DNA from: Synchiropus splendidus
Lineage: Eukaryota; Chordata; Actinopteri; Syngnathiformes; Callionymidae
DNA: 64,000 nt
Direction of reading: 5' to 3'
NCBI RefSeq assembly: GCF_027744825.2
Contig: NC_071334.1
Coordinates: 59,959,437 to 60,023,436, forward strand
This document shows, piece after piece, positions 24,997 through 37,100 of this stretch; positions within the stretch are counted from its first letter, which is position 1; every line of letters starts with the position of its first letter. The notes under the pieces are model-generated. The model had not been told where the DNA came from and did no database searches. It saw nothing but the letters and a program-made list of their open reading frames with translations. A program made the position numbers and the translations under genes.

Positions 24997-27211
24997 TTAT
25001 TTTTTGGTGTCACCCGCGGTCAGATCAGGTGCAACTTCAGATTTAGCACATTTATCATCCTCCTTCTTTTCAGCTTCGTTTTTGTCTTTCCTGTCACTAT
25101 TTTCTGCTTCCTCCTCCATCTTCCCATCTTCTTGCACTTCCTCTTTGTTATTGACATTTTCTCCTTCCTCTTCGCCGGCCTTGTCGTCCGCTACGGTCCC
25201 TTCATCCGGCTGCTCTTCATCACCACCTGCTGAAGACGTACATATTTGCGTGACATACATGCTATTTTGCCATTTGACCTGAACAAAAGTTGCACTAACC
25301 TTCCTCATCCTCTTTAGTGTCTCCCTCCTCTCCCTCCTCAGTTTTCTCCTCATTATTTTCCTCTTCCTCAACTTCCTCCTCTCCAGTTGGAGGGACGGCC
25401 TCTGAGTGTTGGGCGTGGCTGGCAGAAATGATACTACCCTCGGTGGTTCTGACGCTTGAGCTATAAAGTCGCGATGTCACCATGAAGTCAGTGCTCAGGC
25501 TGGAGAGGAGGGGCCGAGTGAAGGACGGTCCTGCTAAAGTGTGTCCGTACAAAGAAGAAACACCACCGGCCATGCCAACGTTGAGGCGAGTCTCCTCCCC
25601 TTCCAAGAGCTTCCTGTTTCCGAAACGGACAAGAAAAAGACCGAGATGATTTCCTGAAACTTCTTAAATATAAACATAGAATTTACTGACTTGAGGCCAT
25701 ACTGTCAAACTCATGGCCTGAGGGCCTGCAATGGCTCATGATTTGATTTCATACGGCCTGCAATGTGATGGAAGTGTATAGTCCCATACAGGTCCCATAA
25801 TGCACTGCCGCAGTAGAGGCATGACAGTAATAATCATTGCTTTGACTGTGTAACAGACTTACCATGTGTGCGACCTCTCACCTGTATGCAGCAATCTCAA
25901 TGTCCAAAGCCATCTTGACGTTCAGTAGATCTTGATAATCCTTCAGGTAGCGGGCCATTTCCTTTTTGGTCATCCCAAGCTCTCTCTCCAGATCTGCAAT
26001 CGTGTCCTAGAATAAAAGATGAGCAAGTCAGACAAAGACACAAATCCTTTGAACCACTATCTGATCTTTGCAGTTGCAGTTTGTTAACAAGATGAATGTG
26101 TACAAGGCCATAGTCACAATTCAGTCCTTCTATTTCCCTGTATGTCCCCCCTTCAGACCTGCATGGCAGCGATCTCTGCACTTTGTTTTGCTTCCATCTC
26201 CACCAGCTGCCTCTCGAGTGACTCGTTCAGGCCTCTACAGGCGTCGATCTCCAGCAGTCGGGCCTGAAGTTGACGCCTGTATTCTCCAGCTTCGTCCTTG
26301 GAGCTCCTCACTGCATCACTGTGGACAGCCACAGCCTCCGTCATGGAGCCCACCTTCCCTCGGAACCACTCTTCAGCGGCTTGCATGTTCTTAGTGGCTA
26401 GCCTCTCGTACTGCGCGCGGATATCCCTCAGAGCACCGGAGAGGTCGGGAGCAGCGGTTTCAGATTCCACAGCCAACTGGACTCCTAACTGCATCTGGGT
26501 CTGCAGTTCCACCATTTCACTTTCTTGAATCTTCTTGAGGAAGGCCAGTTCTTCAAGCAGGCTTTCCACGCTTTTCTCCAGCTCAGCCTTGGCTAGGGTC
26601 ACTTGATCAGCTTCACGCCGGACCTCCATCAGCCTGCCCTCGGCCTCTTCTCGAGCAAGAACCTCCTCTTGAAACTGTCCCTGCATGTTTCTTAGGGTTT
26701 GTTCCAGGCGCTCCCTCTCCCCAAGAGCTGCCTGTTGCTCAGCCCTGGCATCATCGACAGCTGCCCTCAGAGAGCGGGCCTCCTGCTCGTACAGGGCTCT
26801 CAGATGGGACGGCTCCGTGTTTCTCTGCCTCAGCAGCTGGAGCTCAGCCTGCAGGGCACGGTTCTGCTGCTCGAGCTCGCGCACCCTCTCGATGAATCCG
26901 GCAAAGCGGTCGTTGAGCTCCTGCAGCTGGGAGCGCTCCTGAGTGCGGATGGTACGGAATTCAGCACTGATTTGAGCTGCCTGGCTGAGCTCCAACTCTA
27001 CCGAGGAGGATGGCGAGGAGGAGGAGGAGGAAGAAAAGAGCTGACGACCAGGAGAAGAGTAGTGCTGGCGGGAGGAGGAAACTGGGGAGGCATGGGAGGA
27101 ATGGAAGGAGGAGTAGGTCCTACCTCGGGTCAGAACCACACGAGGAGTTGACTCCACAAACCTGCGGCGATATGAAGAAGAGTAGTAAGGCTCATGCCCG
27201 AAGCTACTCAT
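24997..27211 (-). CDS. nefl: Neurofilament light polypeptide
   Basis: Type IV intermediate filament subunit that forms the core of axonal neurofilaments. Minus-strand coding exons are 27211-26159, 26006-25882, 25613-25300 and 25229-24997; all are GT-AG and the total is 574 aa. The head (residues 1-90) is Ser/Arg rich with a polyserine run near 60-70 and starts [10 protein letters not shown], as expected for the light chain. The rod begins near residue 91 ([19 protein letters not shown] at about 99) and ends at [20 protein letters not shown] near 400. The tail is Glu/Lys rich and lacks SPK repeats. Intron phases after the rod match nefm. Exon 4 has a tandem CAGCAG acceptor, so a 573-aa form lacking one alanine is possible. 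The start codon has A at -3 and a TATA box 104 bases upstream. Confidence 0.96.
25690..25780. repeat. hAT-like repeat end in nefl intron 2
   Basis: TGTCAAACTCATGGCCTGAG followed by GGCCTGCAATGGCTC resembles the terminal region of hAT-related repeats, where a TCAAACTC-GGCCC block is typical. A comparable inverted block lies at 56100-56145. There is no transposase coding sequence. Confidence 0.4.
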
Positions 27212-27314
27212 GGTTCAGTGAGGACAGGTGCTCCTTCTTTTTCTTCTTGTAAGAGAGTGTGTGTAATGAGCCGAGGTTAAGCACTGACTGCTCTAGGAGC
27301 TGCAGCAGGCAGCG

Positions 27315-27322
27315 CTTTTATA
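27315..27322 (-). promoter_or_regulatory. nefl: TATA box of nefl
   Basis: TATAAAAG on the minus strand, 104 bases upstream of the nefl start codon. This predicts transcription start near 27290 and a 5' untranslated region of about 80 bases. It is the same octamer at nearly the same distance as in nefm. Confidence 0.8.
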
Positions 27323-27814
27323 GTAGGACACAGATCTGTGACGCAAGCTCTTTCCTCCAAACTCTGACCACGCGGCTTGATTGGTTTACACTGCAACCGC
27401 AAGAAATGAAACCTCAGAAGTGCGGGAGGAGGTGAGAGAGGATGGAGGAGAATAAAGGTCAAATAATGACGTGAAATTTGACTGCACGTCGTGCAAGTGA
27501 TAAGAAAGCCAGAACCTGAAACATAACACAGCTGTGTTTTCAGCTGAGGAGGAGGGGGGCGGATGTGTCCTGTTTAACAACAATGACACAGCATCCCTCC
27601 TGCTGCTGAAGAAGGGTAATGCAGCCATGAATCTCTACTAAATGTAAGGAGAAGTTTAGAAAAGACAAGATCAAGAAAACCGATATAAATATTTAAGACA
27701 GACCATTGAGCGGACTGTTGACACCATTAGTGAATGACACAAAAAATCAAACATCCTACAATGATATTCAAGACGTACTTATTTCAAACAGAAAAGTGGC
27801 ATAATATCATTACA
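27323..27814. other. Upstream flank of nefl
   Basis: It contains the proximal upstream region of nefl and no recognised exon. Short minus-strand frames at 27277-27628 have no domain resemblance and overlap the promoter. Confidence 0.45.
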
Positions 27815-28130
27815 TTAACTCAGGAGACATAGTCTCTCCGATGTGTCCTCGGTCTGCGTCCAGACTGTGTCATAGGGCATCGTTTTCTTGGCATGGAAGA
27901 GGAGTGTTCCAATACCTGTGAGACTCTCCCTGATGACTTAGCACCGCACCCGATCTTGAAAGTCGTGTCTAGCCACCCTACCGAGAAAACTTTTTGACTG
28001 CTTGTTTGCCATTTGACTCAGGTGGGTCCTCATCACGACAGACCATTGGAGTGGAGACTGAGGACGCTCCGAAAGTCTGTCCATCTCATCCTCCATTTTT
28101 CCTCCACTCCATGACTCCAAGATGACTTTC
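27815..28130 (-). mobile_element. Decayed Rex3-like LINE fragment with internal deletion
   Basis: On the minus strand the translation includes FLGRVARHDFQDRVRC, matching FLGRVAGRTLRDRVRS in the 41-kb copy. Upstream of this, DEMDRLSERPQSPLQW with VVMRTHLSQM parallels its CEIDRRVGAAAAVM and VVVKRELSHKM. The segment between the SHKM and FLGRV regions (about 35 codons) is missing. The remainder follows to TATGTCTCCTGAG, but frame is lost. Confidence 0.7.
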
Positions 28131-30459
28131 CGCCTGGAAACCGATCATAACATCAGCTGCAAGTGTCGCAATGAAAATGAAAATTGAAGACCAAGACTAT
28201 GACAAACTTGTTTTTCACACGTGTGTCTAGGTAACTGCTTCTCTATCCTACATTCAGCTTGGTTTTGGCGTCACCCTCCTCATTGCTCATGGTCCTGACT
28301 CTTTCCCGGCCCTCCGATTCTTGTTCTTAGTCTTGGTGTGCTCTGGTCTTGACACAGTTTTGACTGCTACTCTCCTGTCTTTTTTTACTGTAATAGAATT
28401 TTCTGCTGTATTGATAAGGAAAGAGGATGCAAGGACACCAACAGAGACAATATTTCCATTTTAAGTTGAGGGAACAATGACAGGAGGAGAACAGTGCCCC
28501 AGTGCACTCATCATGACCTGACTTTGAAATGCAAAAAAAACCCAAAATATGGCGTACATTTAATGAATGATGACCTATTGTACCATTTCTTATCCAGGTA
28601 AATTTTGCTGTGTGTTTATTCATGAGAGTTGGTCCCTTTGATCAATCAACTTTTGCAAGAAAAATATAAAATCTAAATATAAATAGAATATTCATAGGGT
28701 CAAGTCACTCTGATGATCAGTTGCCTGACTCTGATTCATATATTATTTTTGCATTTTACTGTGGAACGTGTTATTCCAACAAAGTTTTTCATTTTCAAAC
28801 ATTCTTTACAGGAGTGTTTTTGTGAACCTTTCTCTGCCTGATAGAAAAAAATCAAATGAATTGCAGATGCAACAAAAACTTGTCTGTGTAACTGAGCACC
28901 TCTGTAATGCAGTGCTTCAAAACGGTGCCGCACCCAGGACAAAAAAAAGGGAGGGTGGTGGGAGTTTGGGGACATTAACAGGAGGCACACGGTCTCTGCT
29001 GCAGGCTGAGTCATCAAAACGGCTACCCTCACAAACTCCCCTGTGAACGCTTCTCTCATTCTCACAGTGGTTGAACAGTCTGCATGCTGAACATTGTTTG
29101 CGGAAGATGAGGGAGAGTCGAAGAACAGTGACAATGTAGTGCCAGCATTTTCTGATCCATCGCTGCTGCAGGAAGACATTATAATGCATCATATAATGAC
29201 TACACATTGATTCCAGTTAGTGGCTCATTTGATGGTTCTTTAATCTCATTCTAAGTGATAGTAACTCTTCCTGGTGTTGAGACAAGACACTCCACACCGC
29301 TCATGCTGTGCTTCTCCTTATCAGCATGATGAAGAGGAGTCATTAGATCATTTCAGGAGGACATGACTCAGAGATGAGGGAGAAATCTGGGGTGAAGATT
29401 GACGATTTAAAAAAAAAAGCGATGAGGTAATGCCGTACTCCATATGCACCCATGCAAATCTCTTCATGTCCAGTGGATACACATGGGAAAAAAAGTGTTC
29501 AAGATCAACTTTGTGTTAACACTGACATGATCTCCCATGTCTCCACACTGATCGGAGCACCGACACGCCAGCAGCGACACCTAGTGTTCAGTTAATGCAA
29601 ACATGGAAACTACAGTATTAGTTGGTCACAATTGTCATTTGCGAGAGTTCATTGGGATTCATAGAATTTCGCAAAATCATTCAGTACATGCTACTGGTAT
29701 GTTATTTAAATTATATTCAGGCAAGATTTGGATGAAGACAAGACAACAGAGGCAGCTACAGACAATGTAACTAAATAAATATATAACATATTTCAGGGTT
29801 TAGCTGTTAAGAAGTATTTTTATTTTGAACTAAACAGAGCAAGTGAAAATATTTCCTCTCAGAAGTGATCACAAGATGTTTTCTTTTTCTCTTTGCAGAT
29901 ATATGCTTTTCTGTCACTAACTCCATTCCAGTGCAGCACAAAAGTCAAAACTAAGTTTGATAAGGCAAAAGCAGTGAGACACACTAAGTACTGGGCACTG
30001 AAAAATACACACTTGTATTGTATTTTGTTTTAACTACATGCAACTCCTGGATTTTAACACATGAACACAGTGTATGCTAATTCCACCCTTCTGCTCACCG
30101 GTGAAGACAGACACCAGTTTTGTCATCACAACAACGACTACTCAAATGTTATATTTACTGCTAAACATTAGGAGTCATTCTTGTTACTAGTCCTGCACTT
30201 CTTGTCGGCGGGCGAATCCTCCCTCTTCAGAGTGATTCTCAGCAGCCAGGTCTGATCTTTAAACTTTTGTTTCGTCTATATCAATTTAAAAGTCATGTTG
30301 CTATTTTGGGTCATTGTCTGACCCCTGACCTTCCACATGGGGCAAGTGCAGAGGCTGTGCTCCATAGGCCAGGGTCCGTGTCAGTCTCATGGTGAAGTCC
30401 TATCACAGGTGGACGGTTGAAGAGGCCTGTCGTCTCTGGTCCGAGAGCTCCCCAGCGTC
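28131..30459. other. Intergenic sequence between nefl and pgam2
   Basis: Opposed short frames at 28736-29207 have no motif. The final part is the pgam2 upstream region. I recognise no exon, RNA gene or repeat here. Confidence 0.5.
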
Positions 30460-30466
30460 TATAAAA
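30460..30466 (+). promoter_or_regulatory. pgam2: TATA box of pgam2
   Basis: TATAAAA lies 85 bases upstream of the pgam2 start codon. It implies transcription start near 30490 and a short 5' untranslated region, as is common for strongly expressed muscle genes. Confidence 0.7.
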
Positions 30467-30544
30467 AGCCAGTGGAATGCAGTGGGAGGCTCAGCCAGAG
30501 TGTGTGCACCATTGAGAAGGACTGAGGCTATAGTCACCAGAAAC

Positions 30545-31940
30545 ATGACTGCCGTACATCGTTTGGTGATTGTTCGCCACGGTGAGAGCGCATGGAACCA
30601 GGAGAACCGCTTCTGCGGCTGGTTTGATGCCGATCTGAGCGAGAAGGGCGTGGAAGAGGCCAAGCGCGGAGCTCAGGCCATCAAGGATGCTGGATATAAG
30701 TTCGATGTGTGCTACACCTCTGTGCTGAAAAGAGCTGTCAAGACCTTGTGGACCATCATGGAGGGCACAGACCAGATGTGGCTGCCTGTGTACCGGACCT
30801 GGCGTTTGAATGAGCGTCACTACGGAGGCCTGACTGGCCTCAACAAGGCTGAGACGGCTGAAAAGCACGGCGAGGAGCAGGTGAAGATCTGGCGTCGGTC
30901 CTTCGACATCCCCCCTCCTCCCATGGACAAGGACCACCCGTACCACAAAATCATCAGCGAGGTAACGTAACACCGATAAATTTCAAGTATAACTTTATAC
31001 AGTCGCGACATTTAAATTCCCTGCTTTCAGTCTCGGCGCTATAAGAACCTGAAGCCAGGTGAGCTTCCCACGTGCGAGTCTCTGAAGGACACTATCGCTC
31101 GTGCCTTGCCCTTCTGGAATGATGTTATCGCTCCTGAAATCAAAGCTGGGAAGAACGTCATCATTGCCGCGCATGGCAACAGTCTCCGGGGCATTGTTAA
31201 GCACTTGGAAGGTGAGTGGCAGCCAGCACACATGAAGGGGGCGACGGGGAAAAAAATGATGGATGGATTTGTAGATACCAGTGGACTATCAAACTGAAGG
31301 CATGGGGGGTTGCATTGGCTTTGACCATTGGCAGATCGCTTTAGATCCACGACTACATTTTAAATGTAGAGGAGGCAATCGAGGAAGATATTGCAGGCCT
31401 TCATAAAATATGAGAATTTTGGAGGTCTGGTTGGGAACATCTAACCCTCCACTTCCATCCCTCCGTGTATGCATGCATGCTTGCCCACAGAGTTATGCCT
31501 TACAGTGGGTATAAATAGCTGAAGTGGACAGTTGCAGTGGAGCTCAGGGACAGTGGGTCACGAGTTGGGCTCCTATTACAGTCATGACCTTTCTTGTAAA
31601 GGTTTCCAAGGATGTGAGACAGTTAACTAACCGGAGGGTAGAATGTCTGCCACCAAGGGCATAATAATGGAGTAATACATGAGGCAATGCTAATTTCAGT
31701 CTGTTAAATGGCTCCTTGCAGTTGTCATTATACTTCTGCCAATGCACTTAAATCATGTGTGTCTTTCCAGGTATGTCTGACGCTGCCATTATGGAGCTGA
31801 ACCTACCCACTGGAATCCCTATTGTCTATGAGCTGGATGCAGACCTGAAGCCGGTCAAACCCATGTCCTTCCTGGGAGACGAGGAAACGGTGAAGAAAGC
31901 CATGGAGGCTGTTGCTGCCCAGGGCAAAGCAAAGAAGTGA
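30545..31940 (+). CDS. pgam2: Phosphoglycerate mutase 2 (muscle type)
   Basis: Cofactor-dependent phosphoglycerate mutase, which interconverts 3-phosphoglycerate and 2-phosphoglycerate in cytosolic glycolysis. Exons are 30545-30961, 31031-31211 and 31771-31940; GT-AG junctions join in frame to give 255 aa, the usual length. The phosphohistidine motif is VRHGES with His12. The second catalytic histidine is His187 in AAHGNSLRG, and the conserved acidic residue is Glu90 in [11 protein letters not shown]. The phosphoglycerate mutase signature regions [16 protein letters not shown] and [16 protein letters not shown] are intact. The C-terminus ends [10 protein letters not shown]. Similarity from recall is closer to PGAM2 than PGAM1, so the paralogue call is slightly less certain than the enzyme call. 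The frame is open 52 codons further upstream, but that part overlaps the TATA box. Confidence 0.95.
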
Positions 31941-32153
31941 AAAAACACAAGAGACTGTCCCTCCTTCCGTCTGTCCTTGCAGTCCATTCCATTTGTGGAA
32001 AATGTAATGGCTCCTCTTGGAAACATGCCATTCTGTGCGAAGTGGCCTTCTGCTCAAATGACAAGCAGCTGAGCAGAAAGCCAAAACTGGGAATATTCTT
32101 CAGCTATCACCACAAGTGAGAGTCAGAGCAGACACAAATATAAGGCCACAACC

Positions 32154-32159
32154 AATAAA
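32154..32159 (+). terminator. pgam2: Polyadenylation signal of pgam2
   Basis: AATAAA about 215 bases after the stop codon, followed by a T-rich stretch (TGTTTTTATTT). No coding signal lies between stop and signal. Confidence 0.7.
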
Positions 32160-33899
32160 TGTTTTTATTTAAACCATGTCCAGTAAGTCTGTTTCAAACA
32201 CAGAAAAACAAAGCGGAAAAAATATCTGTGCTCGGAGCAACACAACGTGATGCTGCGAAATCTTATCCAGGAGACGGTGAGGAAGCAGATAAGTGCAGAG
32301 TCACGGAGATGAGTCAGTGAGTTCATCCTGGCAACTGTCCCATCGCGCTGAAAAGAGAGTCAGTCTGTCTGGGTGGCTGCAGAAGGCAGCATTGTCATTG
32401 TAACGCCTTTTTAAAAAATAATAGCTCCTTGCACCCGTCAGCAAGATAGTGGACGTGAAAATATATATCACTGAAAGTTCTAATTTGGTCTTCAAAGTGC
32501 ATCTCTCAGGATAACGTCCCATTTATAGGACCCCTGCTTCCTGCGTTCATTCTTTCTAAGCCATGGGATGAATATATTTGGAGTATAGTGGCAGCTCATG
32601 ATCTGAACTAGATAAATAAACCAAGATTCAATCAAAACTAAGGTTTCGAAAACATTTCGGAGCAGGGAGTCTGTTTGAGGGGCATTTCACTCATTGAAAT
32701 ATGCGATAGGATTTCCACCCATCATCCCTGCTCTGGAAGTGAGCCGACCAACAGCACCACTCAGGAGTGAGCCCCTTCAAAGGTAAGATATTTCTAGCAG
32801 GAAAGCAGAGAACAAGCCATGATCTTCACTGAAATGAATGAGTTTCAGAAAGTAATTTTGGGATATGCAGAAGACGAAGCCTCTCACAAACAGACTTTGG
32901 AGGCTCTGAAATAACCACCAGAAGCAAAAATATATTTTCTGGTCAGCATTCATTCTCACCCACAAGCTGTGAGTCCAGAAGGAAAGAAGGGGAGCAAAGA
33001 GCAACATCACCCAACAGAGACTCTGAATAAACCAACTGACAAACATTGTTTGTAAGGTGTTGAAGTGAACATGGAGCTACACAGCATATGTGCTCATGGT
33101 TATAAGGGTTCTGTTCCTATTGACATTGAGCGGCGTCATTGGGTCTTCATAGCAGTGCCAACAGCAAGTGCAATAATTTGAAATGATTGGTAGATGAAGC
33201 TTCATGAAACAGTGTCATCATTTTCAGAGCTCCAAAGGTGGCACTCTTATTGTAAAAAGAATGTCAGGTTTCACTAAAACAATTGGTCAAAAAGGCCAAA
33301 GACTCAGAATGAGTAGTGAATCTATTAATACCATGTTTTGAACCACCACATATTTTCATGAAGAGTTTTTGCAGGGGTCTATTTATTTTTAAAATCTACT
33401 CTGAGCTCCAGATGTAAAAATAAAACTGCACTTGAGCTTTAGGGGATTTTATCCACTGGGATATAAGAACAACGTCCATCCACAAACACCATCATATTAA
33501 CCCAGCATTTTGTGACTAACAGGCACCAGCCGTGGAAAAAGAAATGCCCATCAAAGGTAGTATAGTTATAAGTTTGAAATTAAAACCACATGGAAATGAC
33601 ATTTTACATTGATTAAAGAATGAAAAACTCCAAGCTGAAGGGAGTAGGAAGAAATGTGGAGAAGAGGCGCCACCCTCTGGACAATGAGGGAAACGTCGCA
33701 TGCATTGCAAATGACTTGTAGCAATAATACATAATCTTATTATACACATGTAGAAAGCTGTTTACAACAGCATAACAGCGAGGAATGTTTGGACATGCTT
33801 GACCATGACGGTGGGCGGCTTCAGTGAAGAAGACATAATTTCTCTGTCTTCATCAAACAGGTTTTGTAGAATCAAAATAGAGCATTTTTTGGACAGAGG
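32160..33899. other. Intergenic sequence between pgam2 and the syntaxin gene
   Basis: A minus-strand frame at 32777-33046 encodes a hydrophobic 89-residue peptide. It lies downstream of the syntaxin stop, but no splice context or family similarity supports it as a missing anchor exon. Nothing else was recognised. Confidence 0.5.
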
Positions 33900-33905
33900 T
33901 TTATT
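33900..33905 (-). terminator. Candidate polyadenylation signal of the syntaxin gene
   Basis: AATAAA on the minus strand, about 205 bases after the predicted syntaxin stop. It fits a transcript that ends with the exon at 34340-34110. Confidence 0.5.
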
Positions 33906-34109
33906 CAGATAATTTTAAGTATTTAAAATACAGTACGATCTGATTGGCTCAAAGAAGAAAATGTTCACACTCAGACTTGACATTGATAATATACACCAGT
34001 CACATCAGAGCTATAAAATACCTCTGGTCTTGCAATGTGTTGCCTGTCACATGGTGTGTATAAAAAGCAACTTTTAAAACCACAAATGTCTCCATCGATG
34101 TCTTGAATC

Positions 34110-37100
34110 TCACTTGTCAGAAGCCTGAGACGCCTGGTTATGGTTCAAGTCTGCAGTCAATTGCTCTTCCGGAGCTTTAACAACAGTTGGTTTCCTGAAA
34201 GACTTTAAAAAGTTAGGCATGGAGGCTATTTTGTATCGGTTTTTCTTGTAGTCCACAGCCTTTTGGGTTTCTGATTTGGACTGATCCACATACTCAGCAG
34301 CGCTCATGACGTTCTTCTCTATGCTGTTGATGAGCTCCCCCTGGTGGGTGAAACAGCACATTGATCATCGTCACAATCTGCGAAGGATTTTTGAATTCTA
34401 GAGTCTGCCATTTTTTAATTGTTGTAATAACATAATATTTTGAATTAATCTTCTTGTATATGATTAGTATTGACATTATGTCTCACTGTTTTTGTTTCAT
34501 GTTCCTTCTAAAAATAACAATATAATAATATTTACCTTATTTATTTTAGTCTAGACACTAAGATTTATATGTACATCTGTTACATTTGTACTTAAAAACA
34601 TATATTCTTCAATATCCCTGACCCCAACACCCTCCAATATATAAAAATCAATAGGAATTAGAGAGTCTTTTGAGTGAGCACGTTGCCCAGCAGCTACTGT
34701 CCGCTCCATTGTTATGAGGGATTACAGACATTAGAAACGGATGCTGTAGTAGAAGTCACATTGAGCACGGCAACCCTTGTTCATGTGAAGCAGCTGTTGA
34801 TGTAAACTCTCAATAAACGCGGTCACCCGTGAGGACAAATCCACCGCAGCAAATTCATCATTAGACCTCGGACAAGTCTGGCTTTTAAACGACCAGCACT
34901 TTTTGTTGCCACTTTATCATCCCTGTTTTATGAAGCACAATGGATTAACCTTTTGACTCTGGGGTTCTTTTTTTGTACATCACATGATGAGCTCCATCAA
35001 ACATTCAGCTCCATCAGTGCAATCCCAAATATACGAGCATTATAATTTGAGGATTGACATTTAACGCTTTGCCCTTGTTGTTCATCTAATGGCTTGGTCA
35101 GATGACATAATCTTTATCATGTTCGCGATTGTTGTTTATGATTTAGAATGTCCTTTGTGTCACAACAGTGTCTACCAAACTGATCACATTTTTAATGCAT
35201 TAAACTCTCAATTGATTTTAAAGTAATGACAGTGACTCTGGAAGAGTGTTGGATTTACTCAATGCCGATGACAGTTTCCAGTCACTGTCCATAGACAACA
35301 CGATTGAAAGTGAATTTGTTCAGCGTTTCATCTTGTTATGAAGGTCTCAATCAACAAATGGCAGGTCAGGAAGTCAATAAGTCAGTACAAGACTCTCTCC
35401 CCGTCACTGTCACGTGTGGCTGTTCTAAATGTGATCAGATGATGTAAATGTGCCGATCACGACACATTTGGGGCAAAAATCGGGCTGATATTGTGTCATC
35501 TGACCAAGCCATGAGGAAAAAAATACATTGTAAACCGAAGCATAGTCAATTTTAAATGTTATTTTCATTTGTTGATTCAGGTGTTAGAGAGCTTCTGCCA
35601 CTCACCTGACTCTCCAGCAACATGGCTGTATCTGCAAATACCTCGTGCAGCTCCCTGATGCTGGACTCCAAACTGATGATGTCCAGGTGCCGCGACTCAA
35701 TCTCACTCAGAGCCTGACGACAAGTGTGAGCGTCCGAGTTGATCTAATGAATACAGAAGCACTTACTTTATACTCAAGTCTGTCACTTCTCTTCTCAATA
35801 AAAGGCAACGCATGTTTTCAGAGAGACACAATAAGTGACCTTCCACACAGTTCCCGCAATTTTGAACCGTGCTGTCGTACTCGGACCGAGAAAAGAAGTG
35901 GTCTGTAGCCTGAAAAGTTGGTTTGGATTTGTGAACCGTGACATCATCAGTGGCTGTATCATACTCTCAGTTTACAAATGAGAAGAGAGTAGATGATGTG
36001 ACGGTCTTGCATAGGATAGGCGGGTGCATATATATGTTTCATTAGGATCTTTTTGGTTGTTATAAAATAGTAAATTGCTTTGTTACTTGCCATTGTTAAA
36101 CTGAGTCACTTTTTAGAGCCCTTCCACTTCGGCTCTGCGAGTCTGAACCTGGGAAGGCTGCATAGAATGCACTGAGGTTCTGAGAGTCTCAAACAACACC
36201 GGTTCAAGAACCTGAACTGTGTTCGTGTGAAGGAGCTCCAAGAGAGCATGGAAGGATCTACTCACGTCAGCTATAAAGATGGAGAGTTTCTCACAGTTGA
36301 GCATTTCCTCCAACTCCTCATCCGTTGTCACTTTCTCCACTGGAATAAACAGACAAATGCAAGCAACTGTTGAAGAACAATACTAAAAATACAGTTACCG
36401 TGATTTATCATCAGTGTTTTGCTGACATAAATAATGAAAAAAACATGCCAGCTGGCAGAACAAACCGGAATGAATTTATCAGCAATTGCCAACACAACTG
36501 AATGTCATCTTCACAAGTAGCGTTGTTAAACAACTGTGCATCTCAATTTTCCAGCCACACTTCCACAAAACCTCGCCAGACGACAAACTCAAACAGTATC
36601 TATAAAATATTTAAAACCTAAGCCAGCACCGTGTGCTGCCCTAAAACACACATTTGCTTTTAACAAATAAACTAAGAACATAAAGAAACAAAGTATATAA
36701 GCCGGCTTCTGACAGTGATAGAGAGACACATGGACCACACTTGAATTAACACATAAAAACATGATCAACTTTTACGCAGGCCGACTTCTGTGGCTCATTT
36801 GAGTGGCAAAAAATGTGTTTGCTTGAACTGATTTGTGACAGAAAAAAGCATCAACACATCAAGAAGTCACTCCTGAAAGAGTTACTCCTCAGCAACGCAA
36901 GTGCTGGGGAAGCAAAGTTGATATTATCCCTCATCTTTGAGACTTACCAATCTCCAGCTGCCTCTGAATTTGTGCCTTGCATTTATCTCTGAAGTCGATC
37001 TGTGCTTTATGGTAGTTCCTCATGACATCGGAAAACCATCGCGTCAGGTGGGAGTGCTGTTCAGCAGGAATTCAGATAAGTTGATTTCATAAACATTCAC

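Noticed and set aside
30389..30544. 52-codon in-frame extension of pgam2
   Set aside because: It spans the TATA box at 30460; the conserved mutase N-terminus starts at 30545.
32777..33046. Hydrophobic minus-strand frame downstream of the syntaxin stop
   Set aside because: I considered it as a missing anchor exon, but there is no splice donor in the preceding exon at the conserved position and no similarity to syntaxin anchors.
33110..33330. Short similarity (CATGAAACAGTGT) between 33.2 kb and 55.9 kb
   Set aside because: The match is about 13 bases with unrelated flanks, too short to call a repeat.
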